Notes: a model not told the origin generated them from the sequence alone. Shown: positions 33,784 to 45,300, numbered from the stretch's first letter. The stretch is 58,315 bases of DNA from Candolleomyces eurysporus (GCA_027579435.1 JANBPK010000884.1:1-58315); one strand, 5' to 3'. Program-made: numbers and translations.

Positions 33784-35100
33784 ATGTCTGAAGATACGAA
33801 AACTCGTGGCGGCAATTCCCCTATTCCGTCTGGTGCTGCAACGCCTGCTGGTGGTGGGGGTCAATCTTCGATCAAGTCACGGATCAAGCAGGCCGGGACC
33901 GATCTTAAGAAGACCGTGAAGAAACCCTTTAGTGCTCTCAACCGGTTGGTTAGGCCGAAGAGGGGGGAGGGGTCAGGAGAAGGTCACGATACTGGGCCTG
34001 GTGGTACGACGGCTCCAAGTGGTGCGGATGTTGGTGGAGCTCTTGCAGATCCTACTGGATTGGGTACCGTCACCCCTCAAAGCGGGACCGATCAAGAACT
34101 CGGCATAACCGAGTATGGGGTCGAGCTTTCTGAATCCCAGGGGATCGAGGCAATTTCCGACGAAGGGCCCGCCCATACGGGATCAAATACTCCGCTTTAT
34201 CAAGATCTCGCCTCTGCCTTGAGTCACCTCTTGCGCAGCACCAAGAGCGAAAGATGCATTATCGACGGGAGGTGCCAAAGTGTCAATTCCGCCGCCCCTC
34301 TCCCGACCCTTGGTCAACTCGAAGACTCCGTTCTGAACGCGACCAAGCCTTTGACGATGACTAACATTGTCGCTCCGACTCTCAATCCCACCGAGGGCCA
34401 TGAGCACCCAGGGTTGCATTCACCTCTGGGTCCCTTTTCTCCGAGCACCCTGTCCCCGTCCTTCGACGGGCTGTCCCTCAGCGATGGCTATTCTGTCCAG
34501 GAAAACAGCATGTTTAACAGCAATGACAAGAACATGCAAATCCCATCCCTTGATTTCACTGCCCCTTCGTTCTACACCACCCATCCTGCACTCTCCCTCG
34601 TGATCCCTCCTCCGTCGTCCGCTGACGATTCAGAATTGATGAAGGATATTTTCCAGTTCGATGATGCCGACCCTTCCTTCCGCGCAATTGAGCAATCCCT
34701 GAGTTCCCCTTATCAGTTGCCCATGACTGAAACCCTCCCGGCTGAGCCTAACCTCCAGCGCATTCCCCGGAACGCCGCTCACAACAGAGGTTTTTCGGTT
34801 GCGGGCACCTCGTGGACAGGTCCCAACACCGCCTCCACTCATCTCTCCTCTCCCTCATTGTGCTTCACACCATCCGAGTACAACTCGTCTGCCCTTTTGT
34901 CCCCGCCCACCCCTTACGGAGAGGCCAAATTTGTGTGCGAGTGGTGCCAACAGACGTTTACCACCAACCATAATCTCAAGAATCACCGGAACGTCCATTT
35001 GGGGATTAAGGAGCATAGCTGCAGTCGATGCCATCGTGAGTTCACCACGCAGAGTGTCCTCGCGAGGCATATGAAGACCTGTAAAGCGCCTGGGCTATGA
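33784..35100 (+). CDS. C2H2 zinc-finger protein
   Basis: An intronless 438-residue protein starting MSEDTKTRGGNSPIPSG. Near the N-terminus is a basic helix-like segment (SRIKQAGTDLKKTVKKPF, about residues 31-48). A long Ser/Pro/Thr-rich low-complexity middle follows, with acidic patches such as SSADDSELMKDIFQFDD that look like activation regions. The C-terminus has two zinc fingers from about residue 381: CEWCQQTFTTNHNLKNHRNVH and CSRCHREFTTQSVLARHMKTC, the second ending in Cys instead of His. The layout is that of a fungal transcription regulator. The target is unknown. It is unusual in lacking introns among intron-rich neighbours. Confidence 0.8.
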   Translation: MSEDTKTRGGNSPIPSGAATPAGGGGQSSIKSRIKQAGTDLKKTVKKPFSALNRLVRPKRGEGSGEGHDTGPGGTTAPSGADVGGALADPTGLGTVTPQSGTDQELGITEYGVELSESQGIEAISDEGPAHTGSNTPLYQDLASALSHLLRSTKSERCIIDGRCQSVNSAAPLPTLGQLEDSVLNATKPLTMTNIVAPTLNPTEGHEHPGLHSPLGPFSPSTLSPSFDGLSLSDGYSVQENSMFNSNDKNMQIPSLDFTAPSFYTTHPALSLVIPPPSSADDSELMKDIFQFDDADPSFRAIEQSLSSPYQLPMTETLPAEPNLQRIPRNAAHNRGFSVAGTSWTGPNTASTHLSSPSLCFTPSEYNSSALLSPPTPYGEAKFVCEWCQQTFTTNHNLKNHRNVHLGIKEHSCSRCHREFTTQSVLARHMKTCKAPGL

Positions 35101-35837
35101 TGGTTACGATGATCTCTCCTCTTCTTCCCTGTTCGTCTCTGCATTCATTTCCTTTTTTTTCGAGCCGTATCTATTTTTTCCACTCATAGAACAGATGCGG
35201 AACGTTTCAGCTACAGAATTCACATGCGAATCAAGATTGCTATTTAGTTCTTCCTTTCGTCTTTTTCACAATCTTGGTTTATACCCATTCCGCTATATAC
35301 CCTTCACCTCGTCCTTCCGGCACGAACGAGTTTATTCTCGAGTATCTAAACGCATTTTTAACTTGCCTTGCATCATATTATCTCTCACCTCATTTCAAAT
35401 TTTCAAGATCTCTCTATATCTCTCAATCTTCGATCTTCTATTGTATCAGTTAAACTACCCATGAATAAGCTTTTTTCGCGTCGCGTGTACTATCTTTCTC
35501 TTGTATTTTATCCCTTTTTCTCTACACCTTTTCATTGCTATTCGGTTGATGCTGCGGATCGCGGTAACTGCTGTGTGTTTATTCCGTCTGTTGTACGTAC
35601 CAGCTGTACATGTTGTTGAATGTCCGAATAGTATTCAATTTTTCTAGATCCGATTCTTATAGTTGGGATGGAAAATCCAGTTTCCATTGCAGGTCTGGGC
35701 GATCCCTTCGAGGTGACTGGAAGGATTGTCGTTGTGGCTGTCGAGGTCGATCCTTATCACTGCACTGCCTCGTATTTGTTTTTAGCCCTCTACGCTTCGG
35801 GTTCATTGAGAGACTTATCGAGTCCAATTCATTCGCC
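35101..35837. other. Intergenic region upstream of the NACHT-WD40 gene
   Basis: AT-rich with TATA-like stretches (for example about 35294) and several short frames, none convincing. The NLR start may lie in this region if an upstream exon was missed; a short frame from 35668 is one possibility. Confidence 0.35.
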
Positions 35838-38800
35838 ATGGGCACCGTATGGATCTTCGGAATGAGTACGTTATGTTTCGGAACTCCTGAGCCCACTGGA
35901 GAAGAGGTGGGCAGCGATTCAACCAAAGGTGCCGAAGTCTCTTCCCCTCCCCCAGCTGGTCAAGCAGGCGAAGGCGCGGGAGTTTCTGGCCCATCAGGAA
36001 CCTCGTCTAATAAGACTTGGGCTATTGTTGCGGGTGCTTTGAAGAAGACGCTTTCCGGAGCGGTTTCCTTAATTCCGGAACCTTTCAAAGGCCCCGCCGA
36101 GGTGCTTCTGAAAGTTGTCGATGTCTTCGAGGTAAGGTGGCGACTCTTCAATCTAGATCCCTCACTAATAACGCGTAGCAAGCGAAATCCAACAAAGAAG
36201 GAATAGAGGATCTAAGGGCGCGTTGCGGTCTCCTTAACGAGAGTATGGTGAATGCGATCAAAGGGCGAGATGAGAAGTTACTGTCGGTTGACTTAAGAGA
36301 TAGCATCGGTCGCCTCGTAAAGTACGTCCAATTTTGTGTTGAGCTCAAGGAATTTCTGATCGAGGTCAACGCTAGGGGAATACACGATACCTTTCTGGCC
36401 ACGATAGTGGAATATTCAACCGGATTTTCTGCATATGTTTTGGTGGAGGATAATGCTGAGGCTCTGAAGGAAGCGAGCCGAAAAATTGATCAGGTCTTGC
36501 AGTGCTTCTGGGTAAGTGTAGTTTGGCTCCTATGACACAGGATGCTAATGGTTATACAGCTCGAGAATATCATCGCCGGTGGACTGGTCTTGAGTGATGT
36601 CCGCCAGACCGTTAAAGATCAAGAAGGGTGGCTGGCAAAGTTTGGTGTTTCTGTCGACAGGCATTTCAAGGTGCATACTCTCGCAGGCTCTTGTATCGAT
36701 TTTGTATTGACAATCACATTAGAATGCTGCTCTGGATAAATTAAAGCCCGTTCCCGGTGCTGCATATGATTCGCAGGATCTCGCAAAGGTCAACCCATGC
36801 TTTGAAGGCACCCGGGTGAAGCTCCTGGCTGGCATTGGGCGCTGGATGAGCAACATTGCCTTGGACGGACAGGAAACTGAAAAACCTGTCTACATCCTTG
36901 ATGGTATTGCTGGGATTGGAAAATCCACCGTCGCAAAGACAGTGGCCCAGCGTGCTGCTGGTATCAATTCTCTTGGGGCTAGTTTCTTCTTCTCTCGTGA
37001 CCATGCTGATCGCCAGCATGCCTCCAGCTTTGTGCACACCATTGCTTCTCAGCTTGCTTTCTATGATCCATCTTATGGGAAAGCTATTGCTGCTGCCATT
37101 GATGAACATCCTGAAAGCCTACACAAACTTATGGCACAGCAGTTCTCTGTTCTAGTTGCTCAGCCTCTTTGCAACTTGCTTGAGCAAAGAGCAACTCCTC
37201 TTGTCTTTGTCTTTGATGCTCTGGATGAGTGCACACAGCCTGANGCCTCAGATATTCTATCTCTCATCACAACCTCTATTTCTCAACTGCCCAATATCAA
37301 GATCTTTCTTACTACTCGCCCAGAACTGGTGCTCAGGAATGAATACCAAAGTACTTCACTGGCCAACTGCTTTCATCTTCAGGAGATAGAAGCCATGATT
37401 GTAGATTCTGATATTGGTCATTATCTGGACTATCATCTATCCTCCTCCAGTATACAAAAAGTCTTCAAAGGCATGGAATGTGCTGCTTGGGTGCCAACAG
37501 CAGACCAGAAAAAACAGCTTGTTAAAGTGTCTGATAGGCTGTTCATTTTTGCTTCTACTGCTGTGANGCTGATCTTAAACCCTTATGGGCTGGGCCCGGA
37601 GCTTACAATCACCAGTATTCTGAATCTGGAGCCAGATCAAGCAATGGTCCAGCTATACTGCAAGGTCCTTGATCTTGCCATACCTGCACACATTCTAAAG
37701 CCATCCCAACAGTGGAATTTTTGGCTGGCTAGCTTCAGAACAGCCATTGGATCTATTATTGTTCTTCAATACCCACTGCCTGTGAAGGCATTGGCAAAGC
37801 TCATGAAGACCAATTCTGATAGCTTGGTGTCAATCTTGAGGAACATGCATTCAGTGCTTGCTCCTTATGATGATGGACATAATCCAACATATAAGGTCCA
37901 CCACAGATCATTTCCTGACTTTCTTACAAATTCCAGTTACTGCCCCAGGGAATTCTGGATTGAGGAGCAAACATATCACTTGCATTTGGCCAAATGCTGT
38001 CTACAAACCATGAATCAGCAGCTTGAATTCAACATCTGCCAAGTGTCTCTTGCAGATCAGTACAAAGAGCTGGCTGCTTTGCCAGAGCTCAACAAAGAAA
38101 AGCTAACTGAGGAGTTAAAGTATGCTGTCTGTAATTGGGCTACACACCTGGACAGAAGCCATTTAGACTCCTTTGACAAAGATACTGAGCACCTACTTCA
38201 AGAGTTTGCCTGCACTCACTTAATGCACTGGTTTGAGGCTTTGGCTTATCTTGGGGAGCTGGATACTGCATTCTATATTGCACAAACAGCTTTGAATACC
38301 TTAGTAAGTGATTCAAGAGTATTTGGAAAATAGAAAATACTAAATGTTGCTATAGAAAAGTATTCAAAGCAATGATTTGCAAAATGTTCAGGAAGTACTG
38401 CAAGATGGTCAAAGGCTCATTGTCCTGAATGCCAATATCATCAAATGTTCACCATTGCACTTATTCTGGTCATGTATTCCTTTTGCACCTATGTTATCAA
38501 GCATACATACACTGTATGCAAAGAGTGCTCAGNGGGTAAAACTTATAACTGGCAGCCCTGAATCATGGCCATCAGAACTTGCAATTTTGCTAGGTCATCA
38601 AGGAATTGTGAACCATATTGCTTTCTCACTTGATGGACAGAAGTTGGCTTCTGCATCTGAGGACTGCACAGTANGCTTGTGGAATGGCCAAACAGGGGCT
38701 GCTCTTGCCACTCTGGAAGGGCATTTTCAGGCAGTAGTTCATGTTGCCTTTTCACCTGATGGACAAAGACTAGCCTCTGCATCTCGTGACACTACAGTGC

Positions 38801-40863
38801 ACCTGTGGGACAGCCAGACAGGGGCTGATTTTACAACTCTAAGAGGGCATTCTGGAACAGTAACCTATGTTGCATTTTCACCTGATGGACAGAGGCTGGC
38901 CTCTGCATCTCTGGACAACACAGTGTGCCTGTGGGACAGCCAGACAGGAGCTGCTCTTGCAACTCTGAATGGACATCATGCTGGAGTGAACCATATTTCC
39001 TTTTCACCTGATGGACAGAGGCTGGCCTCTGCATCTTTTGACAGCAGAGTGTGCCTGTGGGACAGTCAAACAGGGGATGCTCTTGTAACCCTAAAAGAAC
39101 ATTGTGATTCAGTGAATCATGTTGCATTTTCACCTGATGGACAGCAACTGGCCTCTGCGTCTCAGGACAACACAGTGCACCTGTGGGATAGCCAGACAGG
39201 AGCTAGTCTTGCAACTCTGAATGGACATTCTGCTGGGGTTGAGCATATTGCATTCTCACCTGATGGCCAGAGACTGGCTTCTGCATCTTGGGACCACACA
39301 GTGTGCCTGTGGGACAGTCAGACAGGAGCTGTTCTTGCAACTCTAGATGGACACTATGCTGGAGTCAAGCATGTTTCCTTTTCACCTGATGGAAAGAGGC
39401 TAGCCTCTGCATCCTGTGACAAGACAGTGTGCCTGTGGGATGGTCAGACAGGGACTGCACTTACAACTCTGAAAGGGCATTCTCATCTTGTTGCCTTTTC
39501 ACCTGATGGAGAGAGGTTGGCTTCTACATCTCGGGAGAACACAGTGCGCCTGTGGGATTGCCAGACAGAGACTGCACTTTCAACAAAAGGGCATTTCCGT
39601 ATGGTAAAGCATGTTGCATTCTCACCTGATGGAAAGAGGCTAGCCTCTGCATCCTATGGCAACACAGTGTGCCTGTGGGATAGCCAGAAAGAGACTGCAT
39701 CTTCAACAAAAGGGCATTTCCATGTAGTAAAGCATGTTCTGAGGCATTTTTGACTCGGGTACTACGGGGGGGTCGCGATGCGTGCCAAGACGGTGCTTCC
39801 GGCATGTGCAGCCATCACTTCGGCTGCTGATTCCGGTCAAAAATGCCTCGGTACTTGCCGTGCGAAGCATCGGCCACTTCACACAGGTTGCATTCTCACC
39901 TGATGGACTGAAGCTGGCCTCTGCATCTTGGGACAACACAGTGAAGTTGTGGGACAGTCAAACAGGGGCTAATATTGCCACTCTAGAAGGACATTCTGAG
40001 GAAGTAAATCATGTTGCCTTTGCACCTGATGGACAGAAGCTGGCCTCTGCATCCTATGACACAACAGTGCACCTGTGGGACAGCCAGACAGGGGCTGATG
40101 TTGCAACTCTCAGAGGACATTCTGAAACAGTAACTTATGTTGCANTTTTCACCTGATGGACAGAGGCTGGCCTCTGCAGCTCAGGACAATACAGTGTGCC
40201 TGTGGGACAGCCAGACAGGGGCTGCCCTTGCCACTCTGAAAGGACATTTTTTTTCAGTGAAGCACTTTTCTTTTTCACCTGATGGACAGAGACTGGCTAC
40301 TGCATCCTGGGACAGGACAGTGCAGCTGTGGGATGGTCAGACAGAGGCTGCTCTTGCAATTCTAAAAGGACATTCTGGTGCAGTAAACCATGTTGCCTTT
40401 TCGCCTGATGGACAGCAGCTAGCCTCTGTATCCGATAACAAGACAGTGCACCTGTGGGACAGCCAGACAGGGGCAGCTCATGCAACACTAAAAGGGCATT
40501 CTGATAAAGTAAAGCATGTTTCCTTTTCACCTGATGGACTCCGATGACCAAACAGTGCACCTGTGGGACTGCCAAACACACACACTCTTGGCAGTTTTGC
40601 AGCACAACTCTCCCTTTGGTGTATGCTTTAAAACACCTTTGCATTTTTACACATATTGCAACACTTCCTCTTCTCCTTCAGGATTATATTCTGTTGCATT
40701 TGATAATCCCTTTGTGGAACTATCCTCTGCTTTGATTTGCCTGTTCCCACCGCACTGGGAAGTTAGCGCTGTTTCTTTTAACCCTAACTGTACTTTAGCT
40801 GCCATAGGCCTAGCCAATGGACAAGTTCATATTCTTGATATTTCCCATTTCTCTATTAACTGA
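35838..40863 (+). CDS. NACHT-WD40 protein (fungal NLR/STAND receptor)
   Basis: Such proteins are fungal innate-immunity/incompatibility receptors (HET-E/HNWD type): an N-terminal effector or adaptor region, a NACHT NTPase switch, and a WD40 ligand-sensing propeller. Exons by eye are 35838-36131, 36179-36511, 36560-36670, 36723-38303 and 38392 onward. The N-terminal region is helical (LKKTLSGAVSLIPEPFKGPA, KSNKEGIEDLRARCGLL). NACHT motifs are Walker A GIAGIGKST (about 36907) and Walker B LVFVFDALDEC (about 37200), then IKIFLTTRPE. EVLQDGQRLIVLNANIIKCS links to about 15 WD repeats of 42 residues. The array is interrupted by a 151-bp insertion (39736-39886), an extra N (40145) and a frame-changing deletion at about 40540, so this allele may be partly disabled. 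The start codon is uncertain. Confidence 0.82.
38590..40600 (+). repeat. Array of ~126-bp WD40 coding repeats
   Basis: About 15 units, each encoding a 42-residue WD repeat with the core AFSPDGQRLASAS, then DNTVCLWDSQTGAALATL and GH. Units are strikingly alike at the DNA level, for example repeated CACCTGATGGACAGAGGCTG. Variation concentrates at a few positions, notably the residues after LASAS and between GH and H-V-A-F. Unit 8 is shortened (GHSHLVAFSPDG). The last unit lost about 20 bp. This is the pattern of concerted evolution and repeat shuffling seen in HNWD genes. Confidence 0.9.
39736..39886. mobile_element. 151-bp insertion with 14-bp inverted repeats inside the WD array (intron-like)
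   Basis: Between two WD units, sequence foreign to the array appears. It starts GTTCTGAG and ends CACACAG, and is flanked by GTT on both sides (39736-39738 and 39887-39889). It contains GAGGCATTTTTGAC at 39741-39754 and its perfect reverse complement GTCAAAAATGCCTC at 39836-39849. Unspliced, it brings a TGA stop at 39751-39753. Removed as a GT..AG intron, it joins KH to VAFSPDG exactly in frame. It is either a small inverted-repeat transposon or an introner-like element. Confidence 0.6.
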
Positions 40864-42119
40864 ATTTTGTTGTTATCTTTCTATACTCTTTGAGCTAGTT
40901 ATTTGGTTTGATTTTTGTACTTGTGGTCAATCTTGAATTGGAATTTATGATGATGTCTGAACAGTGGTTTCTGTTTGCAAGGGTAAGCCAAAAGCAATAC
41001 TTGACGTTGTATGATATGTCCTTGTCAAACCCTTGAGTCACTTTAGTCCCTCTCCCCCTCTCAATAGGATGCACAACCATCTCCAAGAGCGAGAACAAAA
41101 CCACTGGCAGAGTCAACAGGCCAGGCAGAGCGCCCATCACAAGCGCTCAACTCTGCCACGCTGTCGCCCGTCGACGTCGATGTCGGCTAGATACGATCAC
41201 GTGTACTGGATCGATAGACGCCTGCCCGCGCGCGGCCAAAAAGCAAAATTTCCTATTTCTTTCCCTTCTTCCTTTCTTTCTCTTCCCCTACCAGCGCACC
41301 GACCTCCACCCCATCGTGTCTGACTACTTCGCAATAACCCCTTCCCAACTTGAAGTGAAACCCCTTCGAACTACTTTACGGCATGGAAAAGTTCGACCCT
41401 GAGCTTGGAGTCATATCGAGTCGAGGTGCACTGTCCTTGTAGCTCGAACGAACCTCTTTTATCCTGTTATTCTTCATCAATCCCTCTCGCCTGTCCCTCC
41501 GCTTCACGAGCAAGCCGCTCCGGCTTTGAAGATATAGCATTCTCTGGTATTCCGGCCGAGCCTCGAGGGAGCACTAGCGAACGTTGCCAGAGAATGCGGG
41601 CTCCCCTGTGCTGTCGGGAGCCCTCTTCGTTTTGAGAACGCACGTTGGCTGTTGGCAGCATCGCCTCTCCCCTCCCTTCCTCCACTTCTACCTTCGAATC
41701 CAGATAGCCGTTCGTCTGAGGTACCCATTTTAGAATTTTAGTGGGGAAGACAGGATTGACAGTTCAACTATCAAGGAAGGAATTACAAGCCTCGGGGGGA
41801 AATAAGAAACGAACTATAGGGGGATTGAAAGGTAAGCAGTTAAGTGTCTATAGAGTACGGAGCAGACGCTAATGAAGCGCATATTCGTAGACAAGGCAGG
41901 GGAAGATAAAATACAACAGACAACAGAGGAGCATACATAAATAACGGTACAAGCCCAAGACGCCAAAGGGGAAAGATATCGCAGACAAATAGGCGAGTTA
42001 AATAGATGGTTGGTATGAAGGGTCCGCAAAGATAAAGAGGAGCGATGGCGGCGGCTAGGGTATGATACATTCAGTCCTCCGTGAACATTGACAAGAAAAT
42101 CATACTCACAGGAATCAGC
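40864..42119. other. Intergenic region between the NLR and MAF1
   Basis: Contains a GATCACGTG motif (41195-41203) and GC-rich sequence around 41220. A possible tiny two-exon frame starts at 41382 (MEKFDPELGVISSRG), but I cannot support it as a gene. Otherwise nothing recognised. Confidence 0.35.
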
Positions 42120-43292
42120 CTAGAACCCCCTTCCACTAAGGCCCAAGGCCCTCGCGCCAGCACCCGTCGCACCTTCCCATCCCCAAAACCTCTCCGAGAC
42201 GGGTGACGACGGGCTATCCATCTCATACTCGTCACTGTCATCCACATAGTATGACCTTCCTATCCCCTTCGACCTCGCCCACACCGAAACGAATAATACA
42301 CGCTTCAACTTGCGATTGAAGAAGAACCAGTGGGACGACCACAACAGCGCTCCCCGCCTCTTGAACTGCACACTCGAAGAGCCATACTTGTACGGCTCAA
42401 ACCCGTCATCGTCCTCGCTGGGCAAAGTGTGTCGAATTGCAGCTCTCGGCGTCGGTGGGGGGATCTTCTTCTTCGGCGAGCGCGTCGCAAAGGAACTCCC
42501 AGTCGACGAATAATGATGATGATGGGGAGGAGGAGAACCGTAACTCTCATCGACATCATAGTTATCAAACTCGAAAGTCGCATCATCATCCCCGCTCGAC
42601 GTCTCGTCGCCAACAGACGCCACATCGTCTTCGTCGTCCGAAAAGTCGTTTGCGTGCGGGTCTGCGTCGATTTCAGGGGTGTACGAAAAGACTTCGCAGT
42701 CGGAAAGGCCAATAACGTCATCAAGAATGCGGAACAGCGTCGGGTGGGTGCCCGAGACGATAGGCGGCGGGGCAAGCGGACTGTGTATGGGCCGTTCAAA
42801 GGGTGACGTGCTGCTGGGCACAGAGTTGGGGAAGAAGTCTGACGACGTCGGAGGGTATGACGAGTATGAGCGGGGTGCGTTGGTTCCAGCGCGGTGGGGC
42901 GACACAAGGGTGTTGCTAAGCGCATTAAGGACGCTCGCGCCGTTCTCCTCTTTCACGAAATGGGAGGGGCGCACGTCGGTAAAGTCGTGGTCGGGGAAAG
43001 CGATGTTGAGGGTGGATATGAGGAGGTAGAGGATCTTGCGCGAGGCTTGCTTGTCCATGGGGCCAAAGGGGGTCATGTCGGCCGACTCTTTGTCGAGGGC
43101 GAGCCATGATGGTAAAGGGGGAGAGTTGGAGACGTCTTCTTGGTATGCGGTCTCGAGGGTCTTGAAGAGTTTCTTGTCGCGTTTGATGTTCTTGCAGCTG
43201 TAGGCCTCTATCCGCGTGTGGACGGAGCATTCGGGGCCTTCGTGTGTGAGGGATTGCGCGAGCTTGGAGAGGGTCGGTATCTCGATGTACTT
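42120..43292 (-). CDS. MAF1: Maf1, repressor of RNA polymerase III
   Basis: Maf1 shuts down Pol III transcription of tRNA and 5S genes under stress and is controlled by TORC1/PKA phosphorylation. The single exon starts MKYIEIPTLSKLAQSLTHEG at 43292, the family's N-terminal signature. HTRIEAYSCKNIKRDKKLFK (Maf1 box A region) follows. The middle holds FGPMDKQASRKILYLLISTL, FPDHDFTDVRPSHF and RILDDVIGLSDCEVFSYTPE. Near the C-terminus are LLWSSHWFFFNRKLKRVLFV and SVWARS. Two long Ser/Pro/acidic inserts contain many potential phosphorylation sites and a His run (PPHHHHYSS). It is longer than yeast Maf1's core because of these inserts. ATG 43307 (MAVI..) is an alternative start. Confidence 0.9.
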   Translation of the reverse strand, partial: KYIEIPTLSKLAQSLTHEGPECSVHTRIEAYSCKNIKRDKKLFKTLETAYQEDVSNSPPLPSWLALDKESADMTPFGPMDKQASRKILYLLISTLNIAFPDHDFTDVRPSHFVKEENGASVLNALSNTLVSPHRAGTNAPRSYSSYPPTSSDFFPNSVPSSTSPFERPIHSPLAPPPIVSGTHPTLFRILDDVIGLSDCEVFSYTPEIDADPHANDFSDDEDDVASVGDETSSGDDDATFEFDNYDVDESYGSPPPHHHHYSSTGSSFATRSPKKKIPPPTPRAAIRHTLPSEDDDGFEPYKYGSSSVQFKRRGALLWSSHWFFFNRKLKRVLFVSVWARSKGIGRSYYVDDSDEYEMDSPSSPVSERFWGWEGATGAGARALGLSGRGF

Positions 43293-44053
43293 CATGATGA
43301 CGGCCAAACCGGGCTTGCAGGGGCGGCTATCTGGCGTATAGGGGGGTTAGCGAGACGAGGGCAAAGTGTGTCAATGTGTTGGGGCCGGGTGGGAACCTTA
43401 TATCAAACGAGGCTGTTGTTGCCTGCCTTTTCGGGACTGTCCGCAATTCACTCGCCCTTGCACCTCCAACGTTCGTATACAGAGTGCGTTCGTTCGACTT
43501 GGCTATATTTCAGTCTGCCTCCACTTACTTGGGCCCATAACGCCCGATTTGTGATGATGGGTGCCGATAGTTGACTGAGGAAGAGTTCGGAAGTCTGGAC
43601 CTTGGATCTTCGAAGTGCCGGCGGGAGCCAGGCTTTTAGCAGGACGAATCATTTTCGGCCGAATCAATGAGCGTAGGAATTTGTGAAGAGTCGCTGGCCA
43701 GAGATAGATAGCACTGTAACTCTAGTTATCAGATAATCAAATCTCCAGTCGCTAAATACATATTCGCTTCCGAGCAATGAGCATTGCTGGCTGAATCCCA
43801 ACCTGTTCGTTCCGATTGCACACTCTCCTCCATCATGAAGCAGACACGAAAGCACGAAAGCCCTTGAAAACCAAAGAGGAAGGGCAAAGCTAGTCTATCA
43901 CGATCACATGGTTTTGGCAGGGGCGAGAATCATATGCCTGGCAGTGCATCCTGCATCATATCATGACTGGTCAACATAAAATCACATCTCTTTCTCTGTC
44001 TCTCTTCTCTTTCTCTACCGAACACTTCCCTCGTCGACTCTACCTCTTACAAA
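43293..44053. other. Divergent intergenic region between MAF1 and the SCP2 gene
   Basis: About 760 bp. A CT-rich stretch (TCTCTTTCTCTGTCTCTCTT, about 43988-44015) directly before the SCP2 start resembles the pyrimidine-rich promoters of highly expressed fungal genes. No other gene seen. Confidence 0.4.
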
Positions 44054-44812
44054 ATGTCTGATATCAAGGCTGCTGGCTTCAAGGTTCGTTCGTCTCGCAA
44101 AGCGGGCTGTCGTAAACGACGAATGGATCTGACGACCCATACAGTCGTCCGAGCTCATCGCGGGACTCGACGCCGTGTTCAAAAAGTACAGCGACGCAGA
44201 GAAGCAGGACCAGATTAAAAAGGTACATTTGCCCCCCTTCTCTCCCTTCATACCGCAACCTAACCTGTCAACCTTTCGTTCTTTCCACTTGCAAACCCGA
44301 CACCTGCAGACCAACGGAATCTTCGAGCTCCAGGTCACCAACGACGCCAAGGAGACCGTGACGTGGACCATCGACGTCAAGAAGAAGGGTGAAGTTTACA
44401 AGGGCAAAGCCCAGCCCAAGGCTGATGTCACTATCATCCTCTCCGACGACACCCTCATCGACCTCGCTTCTGGCAAGGTACGTTATTCAGACACATAATT
44501 ATTTGTGTAAATGCCAGGTTAATCTAACGATACTCTCTCCGCACGTTTCCTTTTACATTGCATCCTATGCGTACCCCGCTCCGTCCGCTCACTGGTTAAT
44601 AAATGAATGAATCGCGCAACAATGATGGACTATTTCAATAGACCAACGGCCAGAAAGCTTTCATGACCGGCAAGCTCAAGACTCGCGGCAACATGATGCT
44701 CGCAACCAAGCTTGATGCCGTTCTCAAGGTACGCGCTCATTCATCCCTCGTCCTTGCTCTTACCCATTCTAAAATCTCTCTTGCACTACAGGGCGCCAAG
44801 GCCAAGCTCTAA
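44054..44812 (+). CDS. Peroxisomal SCP2 sterol/lipid carrier protein
   Basis: A small lipid-transfer protein with a lone SCP2 domain, of the Pox18 type, probably carrying fatty acyl-CoAs or sterols in peroxisomes. Five exons: MSDIKAAGFK, then SSELIAGLDAVFKKYSDAEK, GIFELQVTNDAKETVTWTID, KGKAQPKADVTIILSDDTLI, GQKAFMTGKLKTRGNMMLAT, KLDAVLK and GAKAKL. The final three residues AKL are a canonical type 1 peroxisomal targeting signal. The stop TAA is at 44810-44812. Length (about 125-130 residues) fits. The two middle introns are longer (about 160 nt) than most here. Confidence 0.9.
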
Positions 44813-45300
44813 ATACACTCATTATGCCCTATCTATGTGGGAGGCAGACTTTAAACCTGTCTCTTATTCTTATTATTGCCTCACCTATGGAATAGACAAC
44901 CAAAAATCTCAAAAATACCATCAAACAAATTGAGTACCTAAGAGAGAGGAGTGCCCACGAGCATGCACGAATCCTAGCAAAGCGTAAGCGCATTCATTCA
45001 TTCGTTCTGCGGAAGAACGTCTACATGGGGCGGTAATATGTGTTGAAAGTATGCATGGGGAATGAGCGGTGTGCGTGCGTATAATAGTCGGAGAGCTGGC
45101 AGCCCATCTATGCCACCTTCGAAGGTATGAAAAGAACGAAGGGCGAGAGAGAAGACGGAAACAATTGGACATGTAGGCGAAAGGAACAAAAATCCAAACC
45201 GAAAAGAAGTAGATAATAAGAAGAGGGGTAATACCATACACTAGAAATGGCTATAAAAGATATAAAGTCGGCGGAAAATACCAGTCAGAGAGCAAGGGGT
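44813..45300. other. Convergent spacer between SCP2 and MGM1
   Basis: About 490 bp, probably the two 3' untranslated regions. Minus-strand frames here show no conservation I recognise. Confidence 0.4.

Noticed and set aside
41382..41735. Possible tiny two-exon gene (MEKFDPELGVISSRG plus a second exon after ATATAG)
   Set aside because: About 46 residues, no recognisable family, and only one weak splice pairing.
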